Below, piece after piece: positions 11,998 through 23,000 of a DNA stretch of 64,000 bases; the stretch's first letter is position 1, and the number at the start of each line of letters is the position of its first letter. Under the pieces are notes generated by a model. That model did not search any database. It was not told where the DNA came from and was given only the letters and a program-made list of their open reading frames with translations. This DNA is from Annona cherimola (taxonomy: Eukaryota > Streptophyta > Magnoliopsida > Magnoliales > Annonaceae). Position numbers and translations under genes: made by a program. The stretch is from contig CM059971.1 in assembly GCA_030490835.1 (NCBI GenBank), forward strand, positions 7,444,938-7,508,937, written 5' to 3'.

Positions 11998-12568
11998 ATG
12001 GATCCCGAGCTGTACGAAGCAGCAACATCTGGAGACGTTGGACTTCTGCAGCGAGTGGCAGGTGCAGACATGCTACGTCTCCTCTCCAAAGCTCCCCAAG
12101 AGAACACAGCTCTGCACATTGCCGCCAGGTTTAGACGTGCTGACTTCACTAAAGAAATATTGCAACGCTGTGGCCAACTGCTAAGGATGAAAAACTCTGA
12201 TGATGACACTGCTCTGCACTGCGCTGCAAGAGCTGGCTGCTCGCAGACTGTCCGAAATCTGTTGGAATTTGACTCTTTGACAGCAACGACGATTGGGGGA
12301 TCGTGGTCAGTTGGGCTCTTAACAATGCAGAACAAGGACGGAAATACTGCATTACATGAAGCCTTAAAAAACCGAAAGGAGGACGTAGCGCTTCAGATGG
12401 TGAGAGCAGTTCCCAGGCTGCTATTTGTTAGGAACGATGACGAAGAGTCATCGTTTCTTGTTGCCGCCAAGGAGGAAATGGCTGGCTTTTTGAAGAAAAT
12501 CCTGGTGGGTACTGATCCACCTGACAACGGGAGCACGGGAACTTGCAGCTGCCCCAACATTACTTCTG
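11998..12568 (+). CDS. Ankyrin-PGG copy 1, exon 1
   Basis: Encodes the N-terminal ankyrin repeats. It ends in phase 1 at donor TCTG|GTACAC. Compared with copy 2, a one-base gain and a one-base loss close to 12530-12553 cancel each other, so about nine residues before the exon end differ completely (GSTGTCSCPN here, [10 protein letters not shown] in copy 2) while the frame is kept. Confidence 0.82.
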
Positions 12569-15500
12569 GTACACTATTGCGTTCTCTCTGAAAAGTTCTT
12601 TCTTTCTTTTGTTGTATGATGATTTTTTTCTTTTACTCATTAACCAAAAATAGTCTAAAGTGAAATAAAAACTCCATTGAGCTTTATGAAATCGTGTAAA
12701 TTCGATGAAGCCTCCAAAAGAATTAATAGAATTTAATAATGTTTAATTTGAAACTCTTTTAATGTTTAGTAAGTTCATGAAAGAGATTGAATAATCTCCA
12801 ACACATTATTCATTAAATGCAAGTAAGTTGTAATTGACATTTGTAGAGTTCAACAAAATTTAGTATGATTTTTATTTGTACTTAATTTTGAAAGTCTATT
12901 TTTTTTTCGATTGAGTTAGAGCCACTGCTCACAACTGATGAGAGGGGATTCGAAACCCCAACACTAGGCATGATTGCCCGCGTGAGCTACCAACTACCCT
13001 ATGGCAGGTGCTCGAAAGTCTATTAAATTTTATTAAAATCTTTCAAATTTTTACTAGTTGTCTTTTAAACTCTGTTGAATTCCCTTTAAGTCTATTAACG
13101 CTTTCTCATTCTGGAATGAAGTCGTAGAATTCTATTGTTTTGTAATGGATTTTACAGAATTTTGTAATGTTTTGTTTAGCAAGTATTTTGACTATATTTC
13201 TGTTATATTTTGGATTATACAGTATTTTGCCTATATTTAGACTCAAAATTCTTGAATTCTCTCCCTTTTTATATATTTTTTGGCCAGAACCTTTGGTAGC
13301 AAGAAAGAAAGTTGTATTATTGGTGTTATTGTTAGGTCCTTGTGTTAGTTGTGTCTTGTATTTTATATCTTAGTGGAATAAGTTTCGAAATATATATGAG
13401 TTATGCAAGTTGTATGTAAGAGTTATAAATAAACTTATAGCCTATAGGGTTTAGTAATTATAAAGAATGATGAGTATGGGTGAAAGATTCTCTTTTTTCT
13501 TGGCTATAAGAAGAAAGTTATAATTATTTAGTGATTAATTAATTACTCTTTTCTCTAGTAGAGTAGGGGTGTGCTTATAACGATTATTACTTTTGTTAGC
13601 CCCATTACTAGAGTCATTTGATTATATTGCAATGACATTGTTGTACAAGTACGATACTTTGGTGTTTAGTGAGTATTATTATTTCTCTAGTGATGAATGA
13701 GACTTGTAAAAAACAGTGATAATGGATATTCGAGTAGTGAGAGCACTTTGGTTGTAATTGATGGTCAGCAATATAGGTAAAGATCATTAAATAGTCCAAA
13801 CGGATCTAGAAGTTCGTCCAAACCAAATAGAGATATTGAGTGCTAGGAATGCGGCAAGAACGGTCACATGAGAAGAGTCTATTACAAGTAGAAGGAGAGT
13901 TAGAAGAAAGAGAGCAAATGAAATGGGAAAGAGAAGATAGAAGAAGCCAAATCATCTACTTATTCCTCATTTGATGTGGATTGAGAAAGTGATGTGTCGC
14001 TCATAGCAAAATCATCTTCAGGCAGTGATGATTGGATCTTTGTTTCCAGATGTTTCTTTCACATATATGTGGCCAAGGAACAATTCAGTTCATACAATGA
14101 ATGCAATGTTGGTACCATTAGAATGGGAAAAAGGCAAAGAGCAGAGTTGCTGGTGTTAGTACAATACAGATTCACATGTTTGATGGAGTTATACGGATGT
14201 TTACTCTTGTGGAACAAGTTCGTAATTTGTGGATGAATCTGACTTTATTAGGAATAATTGACCCTAGAGGGTTAGAGATTTCGGTTGGAGATGAAGTTCT
14301 AAAAGTAATAAGAGAGTTATAATTGACAAAAGGTGAGAAGATTAAAAGTCTTTACAGATTGGTAAGAGGTATGTAGACAGGTGAAGCTCTTATGAAGTTA
14401 CTGAAGATTGTATGGTAGAGATGAGTTGTACATGACGCCTAAGAGGGATGTGATAAACTGTACAAATTCGAGCATGGTTGGAACAACGCAGAGTCGTTGA
14501 AGACGTAAGTTTCTTTACTTGCTGGTAAGTTTGTTTCATGCAATTAAATCAAAAGTGAAGATTTGTTAGGTATCTCTTCTATGTATCTTAGTTAAGTGAG
14601 TCTAGGATTGCGTATAAGTTACGGAAGATGTACGTGAGAGTTACAAATAAACATGTAATCTATAGAATTTAATAATCATAGTGAGGAGAGAGAGTCAAGG
14701 GAGGAGATTCTCTACAAGAGGCAATTTGTTGCCTGAGACAAAAAAGTTTTAATTGTTTAGTGATCAAAAAAGTTTCAATTGTTTAGTGATTTATTAATTA
14801 CTTTTTACTCTTGTGGAGTGAGTTTGAAGCTGATCCATGTTATTTTCTGTGTTTTGTGTTTTGTGTTTTGTGTATGCGTTTGTAGCGTGATCTCAACCCT
14901 AACACCTTGGTTTTTCCTTTTGCTTACATATCAAGTCATATCAATATAATCCCATTACAATCAATGCGTCTCATCAGCTTGCTTTTTTTAATGGCAGATG
15001 ATCATATTATTCCTATGCCCCAACTCTCAGCAGACGAGCTGAGAGAGCTGATCAGGATACAAGACGACAATGGAAAAACAGCCCTTCATTATGCTGCTTG
15101 GAGAAACAATGCTGAGATAGTTTCTATGATCCTCAAAACTGACAGCCTTCGTGTTCCTTACATGGTAGACAAATTTGGCCACTCGCCACTTCATGCAGCA
15201 GTGGCTTTTGGTAAGGAATCGTCAATTTCAGTGCTGCTCACGCACTGTCCAGATACCATCGAACAAATTAACTCGAGCGGAAGGAATGTACTCCACATTG
15301 GTTTGCTACATCGAAGGTACAAAATTATTCGAAATTTGGTAAAACTACCTCAAATTGAAAGCTTGCTTGATGGTACTGATAAAGACGGAAACACACCTAT
15401 TCACCTTTCAACCAATCCACGAACGCACAATCAAACACTAATAAAGAAGAAAGCAAAGCTTGACATGATCAGGCATGAGTATAATCGAAAAATGCGTACT

Positions 15501-16714
15501 AAACGTGGTGCCACTGCTTTAAGGTATTACCCTTGCCTACGCATTTATTTCATCAGACGCCCTGCATGTTGTACCTTAATTGTTAGACTCTTCCTACGGG
15601 ATGGATTATGTGAATGCCAAATGCATTGCATGAATAGCTTATCGGTAATGAAGCGTTGTTTAGAACATGTCTTTTAGAATATTACGTCTTGAATGAGCTA
15701 ACAAAGTTGTTAAAAGTTATCTTCTCTGTATTTTTTTTAGCAAGTAGTATATATGAGATAGAAAATAATTCCGGGTTTCAATTAACTGATTTTGAGAGGA
15801 GACCCATTTATCCTTTGATTGAAAATAGTGACATTCATGTACAATATGTAGGTGGTTGAAGACGCTCATCCGCTTTAGATGGTAATTTGCCTTTTGTTGG
15901 TCCTAAGCCTCTGTGGGTTTTTTCCCCTTATAACCGTTTACGTGATGTAAATCATTTGCAGACCACCACTTATGTTTTTGTTTGTTAATTCTAAGCATGG
16001 TGGAGGACATAACGAATTTTGTATGGTGTATAATGATTTAATGGAAGGAAATCGTGACAAACCTAGAATTCTAGCCAATTTTTCATTTGCAAAAAGACAT
16101 GGTTTGAGGCATTTGTAGGTGTGATCATTTTGTTACAGATCCTAACATGATTCTCATTTTGTTACAGGCCTCAACGCATGCCTGACATAGCTCCCATGAA
16201 AAAGATTGATTTGAAAGGAATGGAAAATCAACAGCAAGTGGTAACTGTGATCGCATCACTGATTGCCACAGTTTCATTTGCAGCAGCCTTTACCTTACCA
16301 GGTGGGTACAGGAGCAGCAGTGAACCTTACCCAAGAACAGCTATTCTGGCAAGCAAACCTGCTTTCAAAGCTTTTGTGCTTCTTGATACTCTTGCCATGG
16401 GCTTCTCTATGTTTGCCATATTTTTCTACATGAGTGCATGGGCACCAACAGTTATGCAAAATATACCCGCAATTGGAGTTCAAATACTGAATATCGGCGA
16501 TATCTGTACCCTCATTGCATGTATCTGCATGCTCATCGCGTTGTCAGCAGGCTTATTTGTGGTAGTTGCAGATGAAAGCATGGAGTTGGCCATAGCTGTG
16601 ATTGTCATTTCCTGCCTTCTGCCCTTGTTTTTGCTTTTGGTTGTGTTCAAGTTTCTAAGAAACATAATAAGACTAATCAAAAAATTTGTTTATATAGCGA
16701 CACAGGAACTCTAA
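11998..16714 (+). CDS. Ankyrin-repeat PGG-domain membrane protein, copy 1
   Basis: Three exons (11998-12568, 14998-15523, 16168-16714) give 547 aa. The start is ATG in [15 protein letters not shown], the usual N-terminus of this family. Residues 1-350 or so hold about eight ankyrin repeats, with repeated TALH.AA or PLHAAV motifs. The C-terminal third holds the PGG domain, with FTLPGGY after the first of four predicted membrane segments. The organisation is that of ACD6-like proteins, plasma- or endomembrane proteins whose studied members modulate salicylate-dependent defence; that role is inferred here, not shown. Introns are 2.4 kb (with a copia remnant and a private SINE) and 0.64 kb. No stop or frame break was found. 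A second gene lies 25 kb downstream; an LRR receptor-like pseudogene follows on the other strand. Confidence 0.85.
12902..13013 (-). mobile_element. Short SINE in intron 1 of ankyrin copy 1
   Basis: An 11-bp target duplication, GAAAGTCTATT, lies at 12891-12901 and 13014-13024. On the minus strand the element has a box A-like TAGTTGGTAGC, a box B-like GGTTTCGAATCCCC and an A tail (T run 12900-12907 on +). The second ankyrin gene has the empty site near 42565, so the insertion is younger than the duplication. Confidence 0.85.
13330..14904 (+). mobile_element. Degenerate copia-type LTR element in intron 1, copy 1
   Basis: Two related LTR-like segments, 13330 to about 13580 and 14564-14904, begin TGTTAGG; the right one ends CCTAACA and is preceded by a purine-rich tract (AAAAGTGAAGA). 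Between them are relics of gag (a zinc knuckle in which the last cysteine position is a tyrosine and a stop precedes it) and of the protease domain around 14000-14250 (DDWIFVS..FFHI), with the usual DSG active site replaced. Reverse transcriptase and integrase are missing. About 2 kb present in copy 2, including part of gag, is absent here. Confidence 0.65.
14998..15523 (+). CDS. Ankyrin-PGG copy 1, exon 2
   Basis: The acceptor is TGGCAG|ATGATC, joining G|AT to give Asp. The exon encodes four to five ankyrin repeats, from [17 protein letters not shown] to [13 protein letters not shown], then a basic linker. Donor TTTAAG|GTATTA closes it in phase 2. It is exactly the same length (526 bp) as in copy 2. 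Confidence 0.83.
15741..15859 (+). other. Conserved open segment in intron 2, copy 1
   Basis: A 40-codon open stretch in intron 2 ([19 protein letters not shown] onward, ending VQYVGG and stop) is almost identical in copy 2 (47340-47455), with one Ile-to-Met change. Neither splice phase fits inclusion between exons 2 and 3, and the possible acceptor AG at 15739-15740 is not kept in copy 2. It may be a relic exon or chance. Confidence 0.35.
16168..16714 (+). CDS. Ankyrin-PGG copy 1, exon 3 (PGG domain)
   Basis: Acceptor TTACAG|GCCTCA restores the frame as Arg-Pro-Gln. The exon encodes a short lysine-rich linker (MPDIAPMKKIDLKG), membrane segment 1 ending in LPGGY, segment 2 (FVLLDTLAMGFSMFAIFFYM), and closely spaced segments 3 and 4, ending in IATQEL and stop. 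The C-terminal 25 or so residues differ from copy 2. Confidence 0.85.
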
Positions 16715-17254
16715 CAGTTGTAGCAATTAGTGGTTGTTTATTAATAGTTTCAAGGTGGTTGTCTATTTGTTAGTTATAGCGGATGCATGTTAACTCATGA
16801 ATGACTTTTCTGCTATGATAATTCAATTCCCTATGTGTATTTTAAATCGTATGTTGGCTGCCAATTTGGGAGAATGACTGGCAGATTTACAATGCTGGCA
16901 ATCACAACACCCATCCGCCTCCAACAATGCTGGGGCCCAGGCCAAGCTCTGTTCTCTGGGCCTCTAAGAGATAGAGGTATAATGCTCTGTTCAATGCTGA
17001 GGTTTACAGTAATCAGGACATAGCGAACCTGGTTCATTGATTGAAATCTGCCCCATTGTTGGCTGATCTTTCTCTTCCCATGATCAAATCCAAGTATGAA
17101 TCAGCAACAACAAAAAATAAAAATAAAAATAAAACCAAATATGCATCACTCTTGCAATTTCAAACTGAGCAATGCCCTCAAGGAGACTGATATTGTCCAT
17201 TAATCCACTTAATTTGCCGATCTCATGATGTTGAAACCATAGGCCAAGTGGACC
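16715..17254. other. 3' flank of ankyrin copy 1
   Basis: No gene. The sequence is shared with 54710-55800 behind copy 2, except for the hAT MITE there. At 16960-16970 it shows the empty site (CCTCTAAG) of that MITE. Confidence 0.6.
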
Positions 17255-17351
17255 GCCTCCTTTGTGTCATAAAATTATGGCGCCAATTGAAAGAAAGATG
17301 AAATAAAGGTTAAAAGGGGGTCTTAGGATCACATAAAAATTGGATTCGGGG

Positions 17352-18230
17352 TTGATCATGCAAGGGCGCAAAGTCACCATATTTTCCTTAAATTCTAAGT
17401 AAAATTTTAAATTCTTAAAATAAAATTTCAACCTTTTATAAAAAATATACTTTTAAAAGGATCAAAAGTTCGACCATTTCAGTGTGTAAAAGCATCAAAT
17501 TTCCCCAAATTTTAAATTCTTCTATAAAATTTCAACCTTTTCATGGAAAATCGTATTTGAAAAGGATTTGAAGTTTGGCCATTCCAGGGCATATAGTTGT
17601 AAGGTTTCTTCAAAATTCAAGTAAAATTTTAAATCTTTTTTTTAAAATTTTATAAAAAATCATACTTTTAAGAGGATATGGGGTTTGACCATTCTAGGGC
17701 ATACCGTCACTAGTATAATCGCGGGATTTTTCAAAATCCATGTAAAATTTTAAATTCTTTTATGAAATTTTAATCCTTTTACAAAATAATATTTTCTAAG
17801 AATTTGTGGCTTGACTATTCCATGGTGTCAAGTCACAAAGTTTTTCCAAAGTTCAATTAAAATTTTAAATCTTTTTAAATCATATTTTTAACGGTTTGGA
17901 TTTGACCATTCAAAAGCGGAGTCTCCAGATATCTCCAAATCCCAAGCAAAATTTTAAATCCTTTCATAAATTTCAAATTTTTATAAAAAATTTATATTTT
18001 TAATGATATGGTGTTCAACCATTTAAAAAGTAAAGTTGTCAAGATGTTTCATAATAAAATTTTAATCTCTCTATAAAAATCATATTGCCTTTTATAAAAT
18101 TTTAATAATAATATTTTCTTTAAGAATTTGAAGTTTAATCATTCAAAGGAGTATAATGGCCAAGTTATTCCAAAATTCAAATAAAATTTTAACTCTTTTT
18201 AGATTCGTCAAATTTTCTCAAAATGTTAAA
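17352..18230. repeat. Degenerate tandem array, about 110-bp unit
   Basis: Eight recognisable units start near 17352, 17469, 17574, 17684, 17811, 17901, 18014 and 18134. Each has the order 'gttTGACCATTCnAGGGC', a short variable part, 'tttnncaaaatccaagtaaa', 'attttaaatnctttta', and an AT-rich end. The array recurs at 55905-56820 (C) and, shortened, at 3280-3600 (A). Confidence 0.7.
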
Positions 18231-18461
18231 TCATTAGTTTTTTATAACATAAACGAGCATGATTTTCAAAACGGATAAGTTCGAGTCAGCAAGACGATTT
18301 AGCGTATTTTATTCTATAATTTAAATAAAATTATTAATAAAGAAATAGATAAAAGTAAAGAAAATCATGACAAAAAAATAATAGTCCACAAACCATGAAT
18401 AAAAAATACTAGATGAAAAGCGACCAGTCGGTCAGTAAAGGTTTCGTCTCGACCATCGCGC

Positions 18462-19106
18462 TCAGCCGTTGGATGAAGCGGGCGCCTTTTCGTCCGTCGG
18501 ATGGTGCTGCGGAATAGGGGGCGGGAGGACGACCTCCTTAATTAGGATGAAATCGGTTCCAGCCGCTGTCGGGTGCTTGGATGATTTTCTTGTCCCGATT
18601 GAACTACTTCCGCTGCAACAATAGCAAAAGAAAGAGTCGGAAAATCTTTTTTTGCCCGGCCTTAAAGGGCGGATACTGACTTTGATGATGGTGGTTGTTT
18701 TACGCTCTCCCAAGCCACTTCTTTTTAATCCAATCGTATCGTAAGCTCCCTCTCCCCAGAAGAGATGGAGTAGTTCTGGCAATGGCGCCCTGGTAGCAAG
18801 AGAGAAGAGGTACCGCGTTTCGGCAATCGCAACAGATGATGGGCTACCGTCCCGCATAAAAAGAAGAAATATAGCCTTTCCTTTTCTCTCTCTGATAGCC
18901 GCTAGAAACGTTAAAGTGAAAGCATTCAATGCAAAAAGTACTTCCGTCGACGCATCTATCCCAGATGTTGTTACTAACGAGAGCGAATGCGCGAATAGGA
19001 AGAGCCATAGAAATGAGAGAGAGAACAACCACTTCGGAATAGATACCGAACTCTTTTTAATGCATTGAGTGCTATAAAAGGCAGGGATATTTTTCCCTTT
19101 CATCAT
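18462..19106 (-). CDS. Unidentified ORF inside the long-TIR element
   Basis: A 214-codon open frame on the minus strand with a hydrophobic stretch near residues 25-50 (WLFSLSFLWLFLFAHSLSLV) followed by a basic, serine-rich part. Its last 45 or so codons lie in the terminal inverted repeat itself, so the C-terminus is element sequence. Base composition (near half GC, purine-rich tracts) differs from the AT-rich neighbourhood. It could be captured host or organellar DNA; I do not recognise the protein, and translation is doubtful. Confidence 0.2.
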   Translation of the reverse strand: MMKGKNIPAFYSTQCIKKSSVSIPKWLFSLSFLWLFLFAHSLSLVTTSGIDASTEVLFALNAFTLTFLAAIRERKGKAIFLLFMRDGSPSSVAIAETRYLFSLATRAPLPELLHLFWGEGAYDTIGLKRSGLGERKTTTIIKVSIRPLRPGKKRFSDSFFCYCCSGSSSIGTRKSSKHPTAAGTDFILIKEVVLPPPIPQHHPTDEKAPASSNG

Positions 19107-19465
19107 TTGACTACTAAGAAAAAATAGGCTAATACCACACCAAGAGCAAAATGCAATTCAAATTCCCAAATTTGCAATCACGGGAATTTCACAATTGTCA
19201 AAATAATTTATTTCAGATTTAGGACTCCTATCCATGAAATAAGGTGGGCATGACTCCAACAGATGCTATCACCTTGAATAGCCATGCCATTGATGGTGTT
19301 ACAAAAAAGAAAGAAACTATGATAGGCATTCTCTTAACTTCAAATGTAGGAATAAACGTAAACAGATACAACTAGCAAAAAAATGATTTCATTATAATCT
19401 AAATGAAAAATACATCAGAACCGCTTACATCTGATCCTTTTTACAAACATATACTAAGTATTCTT

Positions 19466-19708
19466 TGGGTATGTTTGGTAATTGACAAAAAAAATATTTA
19501 AGTTAAAATCTTTCAATCTAAAACTTTTTACTCTCCACAACTATCATATTGTTTAATCATTTTTTCACATTTTTCCACACAAGTAACCTATCTATTTTAA
19601 CTTTATCCTCTTTACTACTATCATTAACCTTATTATATCACATCATTTGACAACTTTTACTCTCAAAAACTTTTCATCACAAATTTTATTCATTACTAAA
19701 CACATTCT
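19466..19708 (-). repeat. 280-bp MITE (family M1) nested in the long-TIR element
   Basis: The start GGGTATGTTTGGTAATTGAC and the end 'ttactaaacacattc' are a degenerate inverted pair, and the body matches family M1. Confidence 0.6.
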
Positions 19709-20099
19709 TTATATCATGAAAATCTGCCCTAGTGAGAACTATCTCCTTTGTCATTGTCGAAAAATACACCATCCTAAAAATCAGAAATTTCAAATCTGCC
19801 ACATTGAGAACCACCTCCCTTGTCATTGTCAAAAAAAAAAAAAGCCGCCATCTAGAAAATCAGAAAACTGAAATCTGCCACTACAAGAACCACCTCCTTT
19901 GTACTATGGATAGCTTCAGCCTGCGAACTACATTTTATTGAATTGAACCTGCATACAACAATATATTTAAGTAGTTCTAGTTGTATCCATATAAGACAGA
20001 GATTTAGTCTATTTAGTAGGTTAATATGAGAATCATATCCATATAAGATAGAGATTTGGCAGTTGGGACAAGTGGGATGAGTGTTTGGGCGGGTCGGGA

Positions 20100-20110
20100 A
20101 ATTGGTGCTC

Positions 20111-20146
<36 letters not shown>

Positions 20147-20633
20147 TGGGGCAGCGATCACCAAGCCATGCCATCTAGCCAAATTCATGAATGCTTGGGT
20201 TGTCTTTGAATAGGTCGCCGGTTGGCCTTTTTCGGGTGAATCCTATTGGCCTTTTTTGAGAGAGAGAGAGAGAGAGGGAGGGACGGCAGGGCCAGGAAGC
20301 TTGTGCTCGGGAGAGAGGGGTCGAGAGGGATGGGTGTCTGGGCAGGGCTGGGAAGCTGGTGCTCGGGAGGGAGAGAGAGAGAGGGGGGGTTGATGGGTGT
20401 CAGGAGGGTGGAGAGAGAGGGTAATCAAGACGGGCAGCAAGGTTACCTGAGTGCGCAATGACCAGTCGTCGGTCGGAGTGGAGGAGCGTCTGCAAGGCAG
20501 GCCCCTGTCTGCGAGGATGAGCGTCTGATTTCGAGCGAGAGGGAGGGCGTGATCAAGATGACGTCTGATTTCTAAAGGGGGCTGCGGGAGATCAAAAGAG
20601 GGAGAGAGAGAGATGGGAGGGTGAGCGAGAGTT

Positions 20634-20667
<34 letters not shown>

Positions 20668-20787
20668 GGCAGACCGCGCCCAAGAGACAATAAAGGGAGA
20701 CGGCGGGCTGAGTGGAGAGATCGAGAGAGAGAATGGGCAGATCGCGCCCAAGAGACGATAGAGGGAGACGGCGGGCTGAGTGGAGAG

Positions 20788-20822
<35 letters not shown>

Positions 20823-20871
20823 ACGGGCAGACTGCGCCCAAGAGACGATAGAGGGAGACGACGGGCTGAGT

Positions 20872-20911
<40 letters not shown>

Positions 20912-21040
20912 GGCAGACCGAGCCCAAGAGACGATAGAGGGAGACGGCGGGCTGAGTGGAGAGATCGAGAGAGAGAGAGCTGAGCGAAGCCACGGGCGGA
21001 TAGAGGGAGAGAGGGTGCGTCTCTGTCGAGAGAGAGACGG
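20100..21040. repeat. GA-rich microsatellite and minisatellite
   Basis: Several GA dinucleotide runs (for example about 20110-20142, 20635-20663, 20790-20820, 20875-20909) separate copies of a longer unit, CGGGCAGACCGCGCCCAAG plus about 50 bases. Four such units start near 20664, 20733, 20822 and 20909. A second, looser repeat ('gctggtgctcgggaggg') occurs at about 20100, 20300 and 20350. The long serine-leucine frames here are products of the repeat, not proteins. Confidence 0.8.
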
Positions 21041-21246
21041 GCGCGTTGGGTAGGGAGGGGCCTGCAGGAAAAAACCCTTACCTGACAGGGGTTGGAACCA
21101 ATTTCGTCCTCATTAATGAGGTCGCCCTCCTGCCCGTGATTCCGCTGCACCATCCGACGAACGCGCCCACTTCATCCAACAGCTCGGCGCGATGGTCGAC
21201 AAAACCTTTACTCATTGACCGGTCGTAAAAAATCAAAACTCCAGCG

Positions 21247-22800
21247 TGAATAAGTAAAACTTAAAATAAATTTAGATTAAGACTTGATATTTTCATGAAG
21301 CTTAAAATTTCCACATGCAGTAGCTTCTTCAAATCTTTTAAAAAATTAAATTAAAAATATGCTAATAAAAATAAAAAAGAAAAAGCCAAATATAGTAATA
21401 ATATAATTTAATAAAATAATAAATAAATAATAAAAAGATCTAATATATTAAAAAGTCAAATTACATACAACAATACCAATTAAAAAAATACCAATCCAGT
21501 ACATAAAAAATCAAATATACATATAAATTTTATTTAGGTTTTGGTTTGGCCCCCTAATAAAGTTTAAGTTTCAATAAGTGATGGCTTCTTCTAATCTAAA
21601 GTATAAAAAATATAATATTTGTAAAAAAGGAAAAAAAAAACTCTTTATTGTATAGCTTGAAGCCTCGATAATTATGTTCATAATTTTAGAGGAATGTGAA
21701 GCCCTCTTGGTGATAAACAAACAAACAAATAAATAACAACCTTGCTTCTATGTAACTTCCTCCATTTTTAATATTTTGATGATTGATGAAAAAATTACTT
21801 TATATATTTAATATTATTTATAATATCTTGGAATCATTTTTGTCTAATATCGCTATGCATGAGTCCTATTAGAAATCAACGTATTAGAATAGTCTAATAC
21901 TAAATTTTAATTTTAAAATTTTATTTTTAATATCTAAACCATTTAAAATATTATTTCTATGTGGATAAATGATTTTATAAAATATTATTATATTCTAATA
22001 CTTGTGTAAATGAAACCAAGCCTTTTTCATAATTTACAGATGAATATATATATATATTGACAAATATAACTCATAAAGATACTTAATTGGGATGAAACTT
22101 AGTTTTTTAGATAAACAAATGATATTAAATATAATGAATGGATTGAATTTTTATTTAAAATCAAATTCTTAAAAATTAAATAGGTTACATAACTCCACTT
22201 TAATGTAATCTTGTAACATATAAGTAGAGCCCAAAAATATTTAATAATTATCAAACCATGTAGTAGAAAATATACTCCAAACTTAGTTAAAGAAAATATA
22301 AAGTAATATATAGCAAATAGACAATTAAAAGAAATCTCTAACATAAAATATATGCAAAATTTTCAGAATAAATAAAATAGAATGAATTGGCATTTTCATG
22401 AAGTTTAAAGCTTTGACGTTTAAGTAGCTTCTAGAAAAATGGTTTAAAATATATAAGTAAAATAATAATAATACAGTATGACAAAGTAAACTATGCATAT
22501 TACATTAATTGTGAGTTGTGAGCATTTTAATTCAAAAACACACATACACATAGATATATTCTACATAATAATTTAAAATTGATCCAATGATCATATAGAA
22601 TCTCATGCAATAAAAGAAAATCCATGAAATTTATGTTTGATAATTTCATAGAATTCAAGTCTCAACATTCAAGTTTGCACCCTAATGGAGCTAAAGACTC
22701 ATTGAATGGTAACCTCCCATAATCTTAAATACATTGATAAAAATATTTAAAATTTAAACTATCTTTTCAAACCCTAAAAAGAAATACATGTAAAATCCAG
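21247..22800. other. AT-rich part of spacer B, no gene
   Basis: Shared with 3750-5340 and 57000-58580. No ORF is conserved across the three copies, and no structured repeat beyond short AT runs was seen. Confidence 0.65.
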
Positions 22801-22816
22801 TTTGACAACAACGAGA

Positions 22817-23000
22817 TGATTGATATTACAAGCAACCACGTTTACTATCTTCGCACCATGGAAAGAATTTTCTATTTGATATTACAATCAACCACGTTTA
22901 CTATCTTCGCACCATGGAAAGAATTTTCTATAAATACCCAATCGTAGTGGAAAATTAATCAAGCACATTTACTACCTTCACACCATGGAAAGAATATTCT
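22817..23000. repeat. Short tandem duplication in spacer B
   Basis: A block of about 55 bp starting 'tgatattacaagcaaccacg' and ending 'caccatggaaagaatttt' is repeated directly, with a third partial copy near 22960. It is at the position where spacers A and C carry other duplications. Confidence 0.7.

Larger units (their letters stand above)
18419..21246. mobile_element. Long-TIR DNA element (Mutator-like?) private to spacer B
   Basis: The first 170 or so bases (from CGACCAGTCGGTCAGTAAAGG) are inverted at the right end (to CCTTTACTCATTGACCGGTCG, 21205-21226). Both arms share a segment that reads ATTAATGAGG/ACGACCTC. Spacers A and C run uninterrupted across this point, so it is an insertion. 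Only 'tgaa' is repeated at both edges, so the superfamily is uncertain. It encloses a 214-codon ORF, an M1 MITE and a GA-rich minisatellite. Confidence 0.65.

Noticed and set aside
11946..12352. Minus-strand frames over ankyrin exon 1 (and 41546-42030 over copy 2)
   Set aside because: The plus strand has the family start and ankyrin motifs; the minus frames are shadows with no domain.
20243..21153. Long serine/leucine-rich frames on the minus strand
   Set aside because: They are translations of GA microsatellites and the minisatellite; GA repeats stay open in several frames by composition alone.
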